Source: Pseudoflavonifractor phocaeensis
GTDB lineage: Bacteria; Bacillota; Clostridia; Oscillospirales; Oscillospiraceae
Reading direction: 5' to 3'
Assembly: GCF_021531815.1 (NCBI RefSeq)
Contig: NZ_JADYUM010000001.1
Span: forward strand, 186,001-250,000
Length of the DNA stretch: 64,000 nt
The position numbers and the translations under genes are program-made. Below are positions 41,223 through 48,119 of this stretch, piece after piece. The notes under the pieces are model-generated. The model saw nothing but the letters and a program-made list of their open reading frames with translations. It searched no databases and had not been told where the DNA came from. Position 1 is the first letter of the stretch; every line of letters starts with the position of its first letter.

Positions 41223-41456
41223 CTATCCCCCTGTCAGTTTGTCGTGTTTCGGTATCATTTTTTGTGTCAGTTCGCCGTGCTTCCCTGATGTCGTTCCTGC
41301 CCCAGTTTCTCTGCGGCGTTTTGCTTCCGTTGGCACGCTCGTATCGATCAGGGTTCCTCCATGTTCCTGCCGATAGTCACTGCGCTGCTTCACCGGGAAG
41401 CATATCCCATCAGGACGGTCATTCGATTGGAATAATCCATCGATGAACTGACTACA
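41223..41456 (-). pseudogene. Possible gene remnant upstream of the mobilisation operon
   Basis: A minus-strand frame is open from 41456 to a TAG at 41223 and reads like protein (QSNDRPDGICFPVKQRSDYR, then KHGELTQKMIPKHDKLTGG). No ATG is in frame; a GTG at 41393 would give 56 residues without a clear ribosome site. An adjoining frame runs into it from upstream, as after a frameshift. It may be a decayed gene. A stem CTGACAGGG/CCCTGTCAG follows its end. The rest of 41120-41540 has no other gene. Confidence 0.35.
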
Positions 41457-41525
41457 TTATGGAACATTTTTGACCCCCGTGCCGGATATCCGCAAAGTAG
41501 GATTTTCTGCTAAAAAGCAAAAATT

Positions 41526-41555
41526 TCCACGATTGTGGACAAGGCATGATATAAT
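41526..41555 (+). promoter_or_regulatory. Extended -10 promoter with operator-like dyad
   Basis: TGA-TATAAT (41547-41555) is an extended -10 element without a good -35. TCCAC-GATT-GTGGA (41526-41539) is a small dyad just upstream, where the XRE product could bind and control its own gene. Confidence 0.6.
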
Positions 41556-41598
41556 GAAAACAGCGGCAGAAATGCAGCCGCAGGAAGGAGATTTTGCC

Positions 41599-42420
41599 AT
41601 GAAAAAAGGCTTATCAATACAAGAAAAACTAAAAGATTTGCGAGTTGTGGAAAAAGGATTCACGCTGAAACAGCTTGCAGATGAAACCGGAATCGCTTCA
41701 TCCACTCTGGGCAGCTATGAAAGCGATGATTACAAAGACATCAGTCATACAAATCTGGTGATCCTTGCCGAATACTACCATGTTTCTACCGACTGGCTGC
41801 TGGGACTCACCGAATCCCGTGAAGTTCAGAATCACGATATATCGGAGCTTCATCTGGACGATGAAACCTTGGATATTCTAAAAAGCGGCAGACTCAACAA
41901 CCGTCTGCTCTGCGAGATGATAAAGCACCCGGATTTTCTAAAGCTGATGACCGACACCGAAATCTATGTGGACGGCATCGCCACCATGCAGATTAAGAAT
42001 ATGAACGACTGGCTGAATGCGGTTCGGCTCCAAATTGTGCAACAACATAACCCAGAGAGCAACGACCTGTATGTTCAGGTTCTGGACGCTGCCCGCATCG
42101 ACGAAGAGGAATACTTCTTCCATAACATCCACGGCGATCTGGATCGGGTCATTCGCAGCATCCGTGAGAACCACCAAAACGCCACGGAATCTGCTCCCAT
42201 TGAAAGACCTGCTTCCAACGATAAAAAGATGCAGCGTCTTTTGCAGTCCATGAAATATAAGAGTAATCCGATTGAAGAATTCTGGCGTTACTTCTGCGAA
42301 GAACTGCAAATTGACTACGATAAGCTTCTTGATGACGAGCATGACACCATGAAGAGAATATTTAAGAAATCTAAGTTGTTAAAGAGTTTCCCAAGTCATA
42401 AGAATAAAGCCCGGAAATAA
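41599..42420 (+). CDS. XRE-family regulator with long C-terminal domain (element control)
   Basis: A 273-residue regulator. The N-terminal helix-turn-helix covers about residues 5-65 (FTLKQLADETGIASSTLGSYE, then LVILAEYYHVSTDWLLGLT). The remaining 200 residues are helical and of unknown function, as in XRE regulators of clostridial ICEs and prophages. AAGGAG precedes the ATG at 41599. It is divergent from the mobilisation operon, as expected for a master repressor of transfer genes; that role is inferred. It ends at a strong hairpin at 42421-42468. Confidence 0.88.
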   Translation: MKKGLSIQEKLKDLRVVEKGFTLKQLADETGIASSTLGSYESDDYKDISHTNLVILAEYYHVSTDWLLGLTESREVQNHDISELHLDDETLDILKSGRLNNRLLCEMIKHPDFLKLMTDTEIYVDGIATMQIKNMNDWLNAVRLQIVQQHNPESNDLYVQVLDAARIDEEEYFFHNIHGDLDRVIRSIRENHQNATESAPIERPASNDKKMQRLLQSMKYKSNPIEEFWRYFCEELQIDYDKLLDDEHDTMKRIFKKSKLLKSFPSHKNKARK

Positions 42421-42468
42421 AAAAGCCGCTGCCGCATGGTTTTAATTCCATGTAGCAGCGGTTTTTCG
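42421..42468. terminator. Terminator after the element XRE gene
   Basis: AAAAGCCGCTGC and CATGG pair with CCATG and GCAGCGGTTTTT. It lies between convergent genes. Confidence 0.88.
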
Positions 42469-42482
42469 CTGGTGGTATTCCG

Positions 42483-43028
42483 TTACAATAACAACGCTGT
42501 TTTATTTGAAATTTTCTCGTTTATTGCGGAAACTGTATCCTGAATCGAATCATTTGTTGTGTCTATAGCATTCCGCTCATATACTCCAAGATGATGGAAT
42601 TGCTCCCACATCACTTCTACCAATTCAGTATTTGTTTCGCTATCCAATTTCAAACGTCCAGTCGCCCGGTTCAGGGTTTCCTCCTTGCTTGCTCTCAAAA
42701 TGATATAATGTACTTCATAGCCTTCGTGAACGATATTTAACCAAGGCTGCAAAAACCACGGGCCGATAATTCCATCCACGATTACATCATATCCACCACG
42801 GGCATAACGCTTTGCGGCTTCTAAAAAGGCCTCGATCACAATCAGGTTTTGCTCATTGGATTCCGGCAAATGCGGCAATATTGCCCCTTTGCTCAGGTAA
42901 TGGTAAAAATCATCGGTATGCATATGCACTGATTTTTCCATACAGGATTCCTTCGCAACAATAGCTGATACTGTCGATTTTCCAGTTCCCGGAGGGCCTG
43001 TAATTACGATAATTCTTCCTCGCTCCAT
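42483..43028 (-). CDS. Small P-loop kinase/AAA-type ATPase
   Basis: A 181-residue P-loop protein. Walker A is VITGPPGTGKSTVSAIVA at the N-terminus, followed by MHTDDFYHYLSKGA with an Asp-Asp pair as in zeta-toxin, shikimate-kinase-like and chloramphenicol phosphotransferase enzymes. DVIVDGIIGPWFL and the lid RATGRLKLDSE fit a small-molecule kinase. No antitoxin partner is adjacent, so a toxin role is not supported; modification of a drug or metabolite is possible. AAGGGATC precedes the ATG. It is cargo of the element with AT-rich codon choice. Confidence 0.75.
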   Translation of the reverse strand: MERGRIIVITGPPGTGKSTVSAIVAKESCMEKSVHMHTDDFYHYLSKGAILPHLPESNEQNLIVIEAFLEAAKRYARGGYDVIVDGIIGPWFLQPWLNIVHEGYEVHYIILRASKEETLNRATGRLKLDSETNTELVEVMWEQFHHLGVYERNAIDTTNDSIQDTVSAINEKISNKTALLL

Positions 43029-43066
43029 TTTACTGATCCCTTCAACTTCGTGCTTTGTTCACTTTT

Positions 43067-43429
43067 TCACAACGATTCAATAGGTATATTATGCTGCTTC
43101 AAAAAGGACAGCTTATCCCAATATCCTCTCTGGAACAGAATTTTACCATTTACAACATGGAAGAAGCCGCATCCCCGCAGTCCCAGAGGATCCTTCCATT
43201 CTAAAATCGCCCACTGTCCATCTTCAAAGATGTTCTCTACAATGGCAGTCATATCGGCAGTGGCAAATTCTGTTGTAAACATTTCTCGGATTGCATCTAT
43301 CCCAATCACGGGATCATTTGTCACTTGATGGTTGGTTGCGTTATCATGGTACAAGCTCACGATTGCTTCTACATCGTGATTATTGAACGCATCTACCCAT
43401 TTACATACTACTTCTTTTGGTCGTAACAT
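43067..43429 (-). CDS. NTF2-like (SnoaL-like) protein
   Basis: A 120-residue protein with the NTF2/SnoaL fold: CKWVDAFNNHDVEAIVSLYHD starts the cone helix, FEDGQWAILEWKDPLG and FFHVVNGKILFQRGYWD the sheet. Such proteins bind or isomerise small hydrophobic ligands, or act as bystander domains. The ATG at 43429 is preferred, eight bases after GGAGG; an ATG five codons earlier overlaps that site. It lies 38 bp upstream of the kinase gene on the same strand, perhaps co-transcribed. Substrate unknown. Confidence 0.82.
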   Translation of the reverse strand: MLRPKEVVCKWVDAFNNHDVEAIVSLYHDNATNHQVTNDPVIGIDAIREMFTTEFATADMTAIVENIFEDGQWAILEWKDPLGLRGCGFFHVVNGKILFQRGYWDKLSFLKQHNIPIESL

Positions 43430-43487
43430 AAATATTTCCTCCATATATCGTTAGCTGCCTTTTTCAAGATACACGATTCATGTAAAA

Positions 43488-44273
43488 TCACAATTCCCGC
43501 CGTTTCCATTGCTTCAGGGCAGCTGCGACACAAATGCCTGCCACAACGATTGTTAAGAAGATATAGGGAAGGTGGAAACCGTGCAGTGCTACCTCGTACA
43601 CATCAAAATAACGCAATGGGGTCAGATAGTCCAGAAAATGATTACCTGTGTACTCGGCAGTAAAGGCCAACGCATAGGCAGCCAGCATGGAAATTGTTCC
43701 TGTCCGCACCGCAGCCTTATAGGACAGGAGCACGCTGGCAAACAGCAGCCCCAGGGCAAAAAAGAGGATCTGGGTAAAGAACATTCCCATCGTTGTGTAA
43801 AGCACCGCTCCCGGCTGATCCAGACCGCCCAAAGGAAGAACAATTGTGAAATAATTGCACACGCCACTGAACAGGGCGAACACCAGCAGGTTCACTGCTG
43901 AAACGATCACCTTCGCCAGAACAATGGTTTTCCGCTTCACTGGCTTTGTGAACAGGTATTCCGATGTTCCAAATTTCTTTTCCTTTGCCACACAGGACAG
44001 TCCCAAAGACATGGCATAAGGAAACGCCAGCAGCCCCTCCCAGAAATAGATGCACACATACCAGCCGGTGGATGTCGTCAAGTCGCCTTTGACTCCAAAC
44101 ATAATCATGATCAGTCTCGGAAATTGGCTGACCATTGCTGCCATTTCATCCAGACTATCCTGTAGAGACAGAAGTTCAAAATAGCAGAAACCGCACAGAA
44201 GCAGCATGATTCCCAGCCAGATCAACAAAAGTTTTCTTGTTTGACGAAACTCATTTTTAATCAATGTTTTCAT
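43488..44273 (-). CDS. ABC-2 type transporter permease (second)
   Basis: A 261-residue integral membrane protein with six hydrophobic segments and the ABC-2 pattern: KNEFRQTRKLLLIWLGIM at the N-terminus and KFGTSEYLFTKPVKRKTIVLAK in the first cytoplasmic loop, the coupling region. It shares SEYLFTKP and (R)K(T/A)IxxAK with the permease just upstream, so they arose by duplication and probably form a heterodimer. The ATG at 44273 follows AAGGAGG by seven bases. It is last in the TetR-ATPase-permease-permease operon. Confidence 0.9.
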   Translation of the reverse strand: MKTLIKNEFRQTRKLLLIWLGIMLLLCGFCYFELLSLQDSLDEMAAMVSQFPRLIMIMFGVKGDLTTSTGWYVCIYFWEGLLAFPYAMSLGLSCVAKEKKFGTSEYLFTKPVKRKTIVLAKVIVSAVNLLVFALFSGVCNYFTIVLPLGGLDQPGAVLYTTMGMFFTQILFFALGLLFASVLLSYKAAVRTGTISMLAAYALAFTAEYTGNHFLDYLTPLRYFDVYEVALHGFHLPYIFLTIVVAGICVAAALKQWKRREL

Positions 44274-44285
44274 GTTCACACCTCC

Positions 44286-45080
44286 TTAGCTGCGGAACTG
44301 AATGTCTTTTTTCAGAAAGACACCGTAAGAAAGCACCAAAAACAAGGCAAACAGCAGCACGCACCACCCAAGATACCGGAGGTCATAGAAGCCGTTTTTG
44401 GAGATATCAGCGGCTCCGAAGAAAGAGTAGGGAGACAGAAAGCTGATAGCTCGGTTACTGACGATGTTGGAGAAGCTGGTAATACAATACTCCACAAATA
44501 CGACTAATCCGGCGGTCAGCAGCGGACTGCGGTTGCGGGAAAACAAAATTCCCACCATCATGCCCATTGCAGCGAAGAACAGCGTAACAAGGGTCAGGGA
44601 CAGGGCAATCAGGAAAAACTCTCCCCAAGGAGTTCCGGAACGGAATATTGCCATGGCGAAAAGGGAAGCCAGCAGATACCCCGTACCCACAATCGCCACG
44701 CCGACAAACACGGTCAATGCCTTTGCCCAATAAATTGCTTTCCGGGGAAAGGGCTTTGTAAACAGATATTCCGAGGTTCCTTCCGTACATTCTCTGGTGT
44801 GAATGGAAATGCCGAAGTGCATCCCAAAAATGCCGGAGGCAATCATGAAAAAGCTGGTCAGGAACCCATAAATGCCCAGCGGAGAGGTTAGGTATTCCAT
44901 CGATACGCCGACACTCCTGTAAAAGTCCGTGGTGCCCATGGTTTCAAAGAGTTCCACGGAGGCAGCATCCAGAAAGCTGTAATAAGTCGGCGTCATCAAA
45001 AAAATACACAGTGCCAAGGCGATAGCCCAGCCCAGGATATAGGTTCGATGCCTTTTCAGTTCATATTTCAAAATGACCAT
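44286..45080 (-). CDS. ABC-2 type transporter permease (first)
   Basis: A 264-residue membrane protein with six segments. ILKYELKRHRTYILGWAIAL is the N-terminal helix pair and CTEGTSEYLFTKPFPRKAIYWAK the coupling loop. The ATG at 45080 follows GGAGGTG; a longer frame upstream runs inside the ATPase gene and is rejected. The start lies 13 bp after the ATPase stop. With the next permease and the ATPase it forms an exporter of unknown substrate, likely a drug, peptide or lipid. Confidence 0.9.
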   Translation of the reverse strand: MVILKYELKRHRTYILGWAIALALCIFLMTPTYYSFLDAASVELFETMGTTDFYRSVGVSMEYLTSPLGIYGFLTSFFMIASGIFGMHFGISIHTRECTEGTSEYLFTKPFPRKAIYWAKALTVFVGVAIVGTGYLLASLFAMAIFRSGTPWGEFFLIALSLTLVTLFFAAMGMMVGILFSRNRSPLLTAGLVVFVEYCITSFSNIVSNRAISFLSPYSFFGAADISKNGFYDLRYLGWCVLLFALFLVLSYGVFLKKDIQFRS

Positions 45081-45093
45081 GCCTGACACCTCC

Positions 45094-45981
45094 TTACGCA
45101 TAGTAGTGCATGAAGATTTCCTCCAAAGAGGGCTCTTCCAAAAGCACATCGTCCAAATGCAGCAGGTGAAGCTTGTCGATGATCGCTGTGATATTGCCGT
45201 TATACATAAAGGAAACAGAGGTCTTGTCAGGACTCTCGGTGTAGTTGGCAATGCCGGGCAAGCCCCAGAAGTCACGGGGAATGGTTGTTTTGGCGGTGAG
45301 GCTGACCTTTTTATAGCCGCTTTCCCGAAGCTCTTTGATGGACTGAATGCCCACGAGCTTGCCTTCTTTTAAGATTGCCACCCGGTCACACAGCTTCTGT
45401 ACTTCGCTGAGGACATGGGATGAGAAGAAAATGGTGGTTCCCCGGCTGTTCTCCTCCTTCAGAATATCGTAGAAGGCCTGCTGGATCAGCGGGTCTAAGC
45501 CGCTGGTGGGCTCGTCCATAATCAGCAGCTTGGGCGAGGTCATGATGGCAGACACAATCCCCACCTTTTTCTTGTTACCCAGAGACAGGTCTGCGATTTT
45601 CCGGGTCAGATCCAGATTAAGGCGCTCAGAAAGCTCATACATTTTCGTTTCGCAGTCCATGCCGTACAGGTCAGCGGTGTATTGCAGCAGGTCCCGCACC
45701 TTCATGTTTTCATAATAGCTGTTCTCGCTGGGAAGGTAGCCCACATCTCTGGCAATGACACTGGCCTTGGTCTGACAGTCCAGGCCGAAAATAGAGGCGT
45801 TGCCGCCGCTGGGATGGATCAGGCCCATCAGCGTGCGGATGGTGGTGGATTTTCCTGCACCGTTGGGGCCAATGAAGCCGAAAAACTCGCCCTCATTCAC
45901 CGAGAAACTGAGGTCGTTGATCCCCCGATGGGTTCCATAGTGCTTGGTCAGCTGGTTTAAGACGATTGCTTGCTCACTCAT
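45094..45981 (-). CDS. ABC transporter ATP-binding protein
   Basis: A 295-residue ATPase of the CcmA/drug-export type. Walker A is FIGPNGAGKSTTIRTLMG, the signature motif DLSLGNKKKVGIVSAIM has LSLGN in place of LSGGQ, and Walker B is KLLIMDEPTSGLDPLIQQAF. A C-terminal regulatory domain of about 80 residues follows, common in exporters of the BcrA/NatA group. It overlaps the TetR gene by 4 bp and precedes two permeases, so one operon encodes regulator and exporter. Confidence 0.95.
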   Translation of the reverse strand: MSEQAIVLNQLTKHYGTHRGINDLSFSVNEGEFFGFIGPNGAGKSTTIRTLMGLIHPSGGNASIFGLDCQTKASVIARDVGYLPSENSYYENMKVRDLLQYTADLYGMDCETKMYELSERLNLDLTRKIADLSLGNKKKVGIVSAIMTSPKLLIMDEPTSGLDPLIQQAFYDILKEENSRGTTIFFSSHVLSEVQKLCDRVAILKEGKLVGIQSIKELRESGYKKVSLTAKTTIPRDFWGLPGIANYTESPDKTSVSFMYNGNITAIIDKLHLLHLDDVLLEEPSLEEIFMHYYA

Positions 45982-46595
45982 TTTTGATACTCCTCCTTAT
46001 AAAAATTTTTCCGCAGAATTGCGATGTTCTCCTCAAAATTCTCCATGACAGCCTGAAAATCGAAGGCCGCCGCCCCACGGTACCGGGCCGCATAGCCCTC
46101 AGCCATCAGAAGCAGCATTTGAAAGACCGGCTGGGCATCCTCCGGGTTTTTGAACTTCAGCGCATCATCTTCCCGAAGAACCATATCGTTTCTGAATTTG
46201 CAGACTTCCTCGGTCAGAATCACCAGCGCATCGGCTACTTCCGGAGAGGTTTCCTCCCAGACGCTGGTAATAAACTGCAAAATAAAGGGCTGGTTTTGGA
46301 AGCTCTCCATTTCCATGCGGCTGGATGCCAGGATTCTGTCGAACAAATCTGTTTGGGAATTGAGGGCTTCCTTGTCAAATATTCCCTCTATGATTTTCTT
46401 GCAGTATTCCAGTAGGTAAATGTAGAGCTGCTTTTTACTGCCGAAATACTGAAACACAGACGCTTTGGAAATGTGTGCGGCTACCGCAATATCATTGATT
46501 GAGGCTTTTTCATAACCAAACTTGCCGAAACACTGGAGCGCCGCATTGAGAATAGCCGTTCTCTTTTCTTCGGTCAGGGCCAAAAATTTGTCCAA
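45978..46595 (-). CDS. TetR/AcrR-family repressor of the ABC exporter
   Basis: A 205-residue repressor. The N-terminal helix-turn-helix reads FGKFGYEKASINDIAVAAHISKASVFQYFGSKKQ in part (about 23-55); the rest is the ligand-binding helical domain. The start is TTG at 46595, nine bases after AAAGGAG; the nearby ATG is out of frame. The promoter at 46639-46667 carries a 19-bp palindromic operator and a half-degenerate second copy, so self-repression and drug-induced release are likely. It is first in the exporter operon. Confidence 0.93.
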   Translation of the reverse strand: MDKFLALTEEKRTAILNAALQCFGKFGYEKASINDIAVAAHISKASVFQYFGSKKQLYIYLLEYCKKIIEGIFDKEALNSQTDLFDRILASSRMEMESFQNQPFILQFITSVWEETSPEVADALVILTEEVCKFRNDMVLREDDALKFKNPEDAQPVFQMLLLMAEGYAARYRGAAAFDFQAVMENFEENIAILRKNFYKEEYQK

Positions 46596-46616
46596 TTCAT
46601 TTTCTCCTTTTTACAT

Positions 46617-46667
46617 AATAACCGATTCGGTTATTTAGAGTATAGCACCAATAACCGAATCGGTCAA
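46617..46667 (-). promoter_or_regulatory. TetR-operon promoter with two operators
   Basis: Minus-strand TTGACC (46662-46667) and TATACT (46639-46644) with 17 bp spacing. AATAACCGA-T-TCGGTTATT (46617-46635) is a perfect 19-bp palindrome just after the -10, at the transcription start. A second copy, AATAACCGA-A-TCGGTCAAG (46650-46668), overlaps the -35. Binding at both would block the promoter. Confidence 0.88.
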
Positions 46668-46704
46668 GCAATAAAAATTATCATTTGAAAACAGATACTC
46701 ACCT

Positions 46705-46756
46705 AAAAAGCCGTCTGTACAAGCATTTCTCATGCCCGCACAGACGGCTTGCTTTA
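46705..46756 (-). terminator. Terminator after the DUF6061 gene
   Basis: AAGCCGTCTGT pairs with ACAGACGGCTT around a longer loop, directly after the stop of the small gene. Confidence 0.75.
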
Positions 46757-46766
46757 TCTCTGGTAA

Positions 46767-47012
46767 TCAGTCCAAAGGGTTGTATTCCGTAACGGTTTTC
46801 AAGTATGTTTCCGGGTCACCATTGAGAATTAAATTCGCATAGGCTACCGGGTCATTGTATATCAGATAGTCAAGCTCTGACCTCTGGTACATATTGTCTG
46901 CGACCTCGTTCTCAACGGCGGTGCAGTCTATAGAAATCATGCTGCCATCAGCGAAGCAAAGCTCCACACAGGCAGTATCGATATTAAATTCACAAGTTAA
47001 TAAATCGCTCAT
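46767..47012 (-). CDS. DUF6061-family small protein
   Basis: An 81-residue acidic protein with CEFNIDTACVELCFADGS, then IDCTAVENEVADNMYQRSELD and the C-terminal YLKTVTEYNPLD. I recognise this set from uncharacterised proteins near the ends of gut Firmicute integrative elements (DUF6061). No function is known. GAGGAG precedes the ATG. It is the last gene before the right end of the element and supports placing that end beyond 47.0 kb. Confidence 0.78.
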   Translation of the reverse strand: MSDLLTCEFNIDTACVELCFADGSMISIDCTAVENEVADNMYQRSELDYLIYNDPVAYANLILNGDPETYLKTVTEYNPLD

Positions 47013-47065
47013 TTTGATTTTCTCCTCATTTTGGTATCCTATTTTCGCAAGTCTGACTCTCCAGA

Positions 47066-47144
47066 AATATTGGTAAATCTTTGGTAAAATTGAGAGCGAA
47101 ACACAAAAAACGCTTATTTTCGGGACTTATAAGACGATTTGAGA
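47066..47144. other. Right end of the element
   Basis: AATATTGGTAAAT (47066-47078) plus TTGGTA (47081-47086) repeats the left-end arm site in the same orientation. GACGATTTGAGA (47133-47144) is the inverse of TCTCAAATCGTC at the left end. The following 47145-47290 has no gene. Confidence 0.55.
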
Positions 47145-47287
47145 CTTTTCATCATGCCCGGTAAATCCTTCCGTGGCAGATGAAAAGTATCTTTGTCATC
47201 TTTTCCCTCTCAAATCCAATTATTCTCTGTGCCTGCGGCACGGGTCCCCGCCCTCCAGATCAACGGCGGGATAAATGAGCGGTGACC

Positions 47288-47336
47288 TTTTTAAAACAAA
47301 AAGTCGTCGCGAACGATATGCAGTCCGCGACGACTT
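47288..47336 (-). terminator. Terminator of tRNA-Gly
   Basis: AAGTCGTCGCG (47301-47311) pairs with CGCGACGACTT (47326-47336); on the minus strand a TTTTTGTTTT tail follows. It touches the 3' end of the tRNA. Confidence 0.88.
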
Positions 47337-47409
47337 GGAGCAGGTGAGGGGAATCGAACCCCCGTGTTCAGCTTGGGAAGCTGACATTCTGCCATTGAAC
47401 TACACCTGC
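47336..47409 (-). tRNA. tRNA-Gly (anticodon CCC)
   Basis: On the minus strand the acceptor arm GCAGGTG/CACCTGC, D arm GTTC/GAAT, anticodon stem TCAGC/GCTGA with loop TTCCCAA, and T arm GGGGG-TTCGATT-CCCCT fold into a complete cloverleaf. The anticodon is CCC, reading GGG. A discriminator T and an encoded CCA end the gene (74 nt). It has a promoter upstream and a terminator downstream. Confidence 0.95.
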
Positions 47410-47428
47410 ATGGGAAATCAGCTTTTAT

Positions 47429-47457
47429 ACTATACCATAACCGCAGCCGCTTTGCAA
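47429..47457 (-). promoter_or_regulatory. Promoter of tRNA-Gly
   Basis: Minus-strand TTGCAA (47452-47457) and TATAGT (47429-47434) with 17 bp spacing, 19 bp before the tRNA 5' end. Confidence 0.78.
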
Positions 47458-47519
47458 GGGGAAAAATGGGAGAAATTTGTGGTTCCTCCCCTCTTCCCGT
47501 CTTTTATCACCGCGCATAC

Positions 47520-47548
47520 TTGACAGGGGATACAGCCTATACTATAAT
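47520..47548 (+). promoter_or_regulatory. Full-consensus promoter of desulfoferrodoxin
   Basis: TTGACA (47520-47525) and TATAAT (47543-47548) are exactly 17 bp apart, a perfect match to the vegetative consensus. It predicts strong constitutive expression, with a leader of about 28 bases. Confidence 0.9.
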
Positions 47549-47582
47549 GGAGAAAAAATTAATAATGGAAGGAGTTACCATT

Positions 47583-47951
47583 ATGAAATTCTATCGTTGT
47601 GACCACTGCGGCAACATCGTCACCTTCCTGCACGCCGCCGGCGTTCCGGTCATGTGCTGCGGGCAGAAGATGACCGAGCTGGTGCCCGGCACCACTGACG
47701 CCGCGCTGGAAAAGCATGTCCCCGCCGTGGAAGTCAAGGGCGGCAAGGTCTATGTTCAGGTAGGCGCCGTGGAGCATCCCATGCTGCCGGAACACTACAT
47801 CCAGTGGATCGCACTGGAGACCAACCTGGGCAGCCAGATCCGCTATCTGCAGCCCGGCCAGCCCCCCAAAGCCGAATTCCTTCTGGCAGAGGGCGAGGAG
47901 TTGGTGGCGGTCTATGAGTACTGCAATCTGCACGGCCTCTGGAAATCTTAA
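47583..47951 (+). CDS. dfx: Desulfoferrodoxin (superoxide reductase)
   Basis: Reduces superoxide to peroxide without making oxygen, typical of anaerobes. The 122-residue product has the N-terminal desulforedoxin iron site (FYRCDHCGN and MCCGQKM, four Cys) and the C-terminal catalytic Fe site with VGAVEHPMLPEHYIQWI His ligands and the CNLHGLWK Cys-x-x-His end. It is thus the two-iron type. A ribosome site GAAGGAG lies upstream. The catalytic-site Glu-His pair is in place. Single-gene unit beside tRNA-Gly. Confidence 0.95.
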   Translation: MKFYRCDHCGNIVTFLHAAGVPVMCCGQKMTELVPGTTDAALEKHVPAVEVKGGKVYVQVGAVEHPMLPEHYIQWIALETNLGSQIRYLQPGQPPKAEFLLAEGEELVAVYEYCNLHGLWKS

Positions 47952-48040
47952 GCTATCAACATCCATTTGTCTCAACATCCCGTCCGCGCAAAGGCGCGGG
48001 CGGGATTTCCTTTTCCGCAACAGGTCCGCTCCCCCCAAAA

Positions 48041-48079
48041 TTTTCGACGCGGCCTCCCTTTTTTCGACCGTTTTCGACC
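48041..48079 (+). promoter_or_regulatory. Three phased Spo0A-box-like repeats
   Basis: TTTTCGAC occurs at 48041-48048, 48061-48068 and 48071-48078, at 20 and 10 bp distances, so all lie on one face of the helix. Each is the reverse complement of GTCGAAAA, one base short of the Spo0A box TGTCGAA. They end 12 bp before the extended -10 element TGA-TATACT (48088-48096) of the XRE gene. Confidence 0.68.
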
Positions 48080-48119
48080 TGCCTTTCTGATATACTGTGA
48101 GAGAAAGGAGGACGCATCC

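Larger units (their letters stand above)
34991..47144. mobile_element. Tn916-integrase integrative mobilizable element (about 12.2 kb)
   Basis: The segment holds a Tn916-type integrase and excisionase at its left end, replication and MobV mobilisation genes in the middle, and cargo on the right. GC content is plainly lower than in both flanks. Proposed ends are short inverted words: TTCTCAAAT at 34991-34999 and ATTTGAGA at 47137-47144. They are flanked by the T-rich hexamers TATTTC and CTTTTC, as expected for coupling sequences of this integrase family. Inside both ends lies the direct repeat AATATTGGTAAAT (35094-35106, 47066-47078) followed by TTGGTA, likely integrase arm sites. No type IV secretion genes are present, so transfer would need a helper. 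The exact ends are inferred. Confidence 0.75.

Noticed and set aside
42483-43028. Zeta-type toxin of a toxin-antitoxin pair
   Set aside because: No epsilon-like antitoxin gene is adjacent and the neighbours do not fit; left as a P-loop kinase of unknown role.
47336-47409. tRNA-Gly as the attachment site of the mobile element
   Set aside because: No copy of the tRNA 3' end is found near the integrase side, and the integrase is of the Tn916 type that prefers AT-rich sites.
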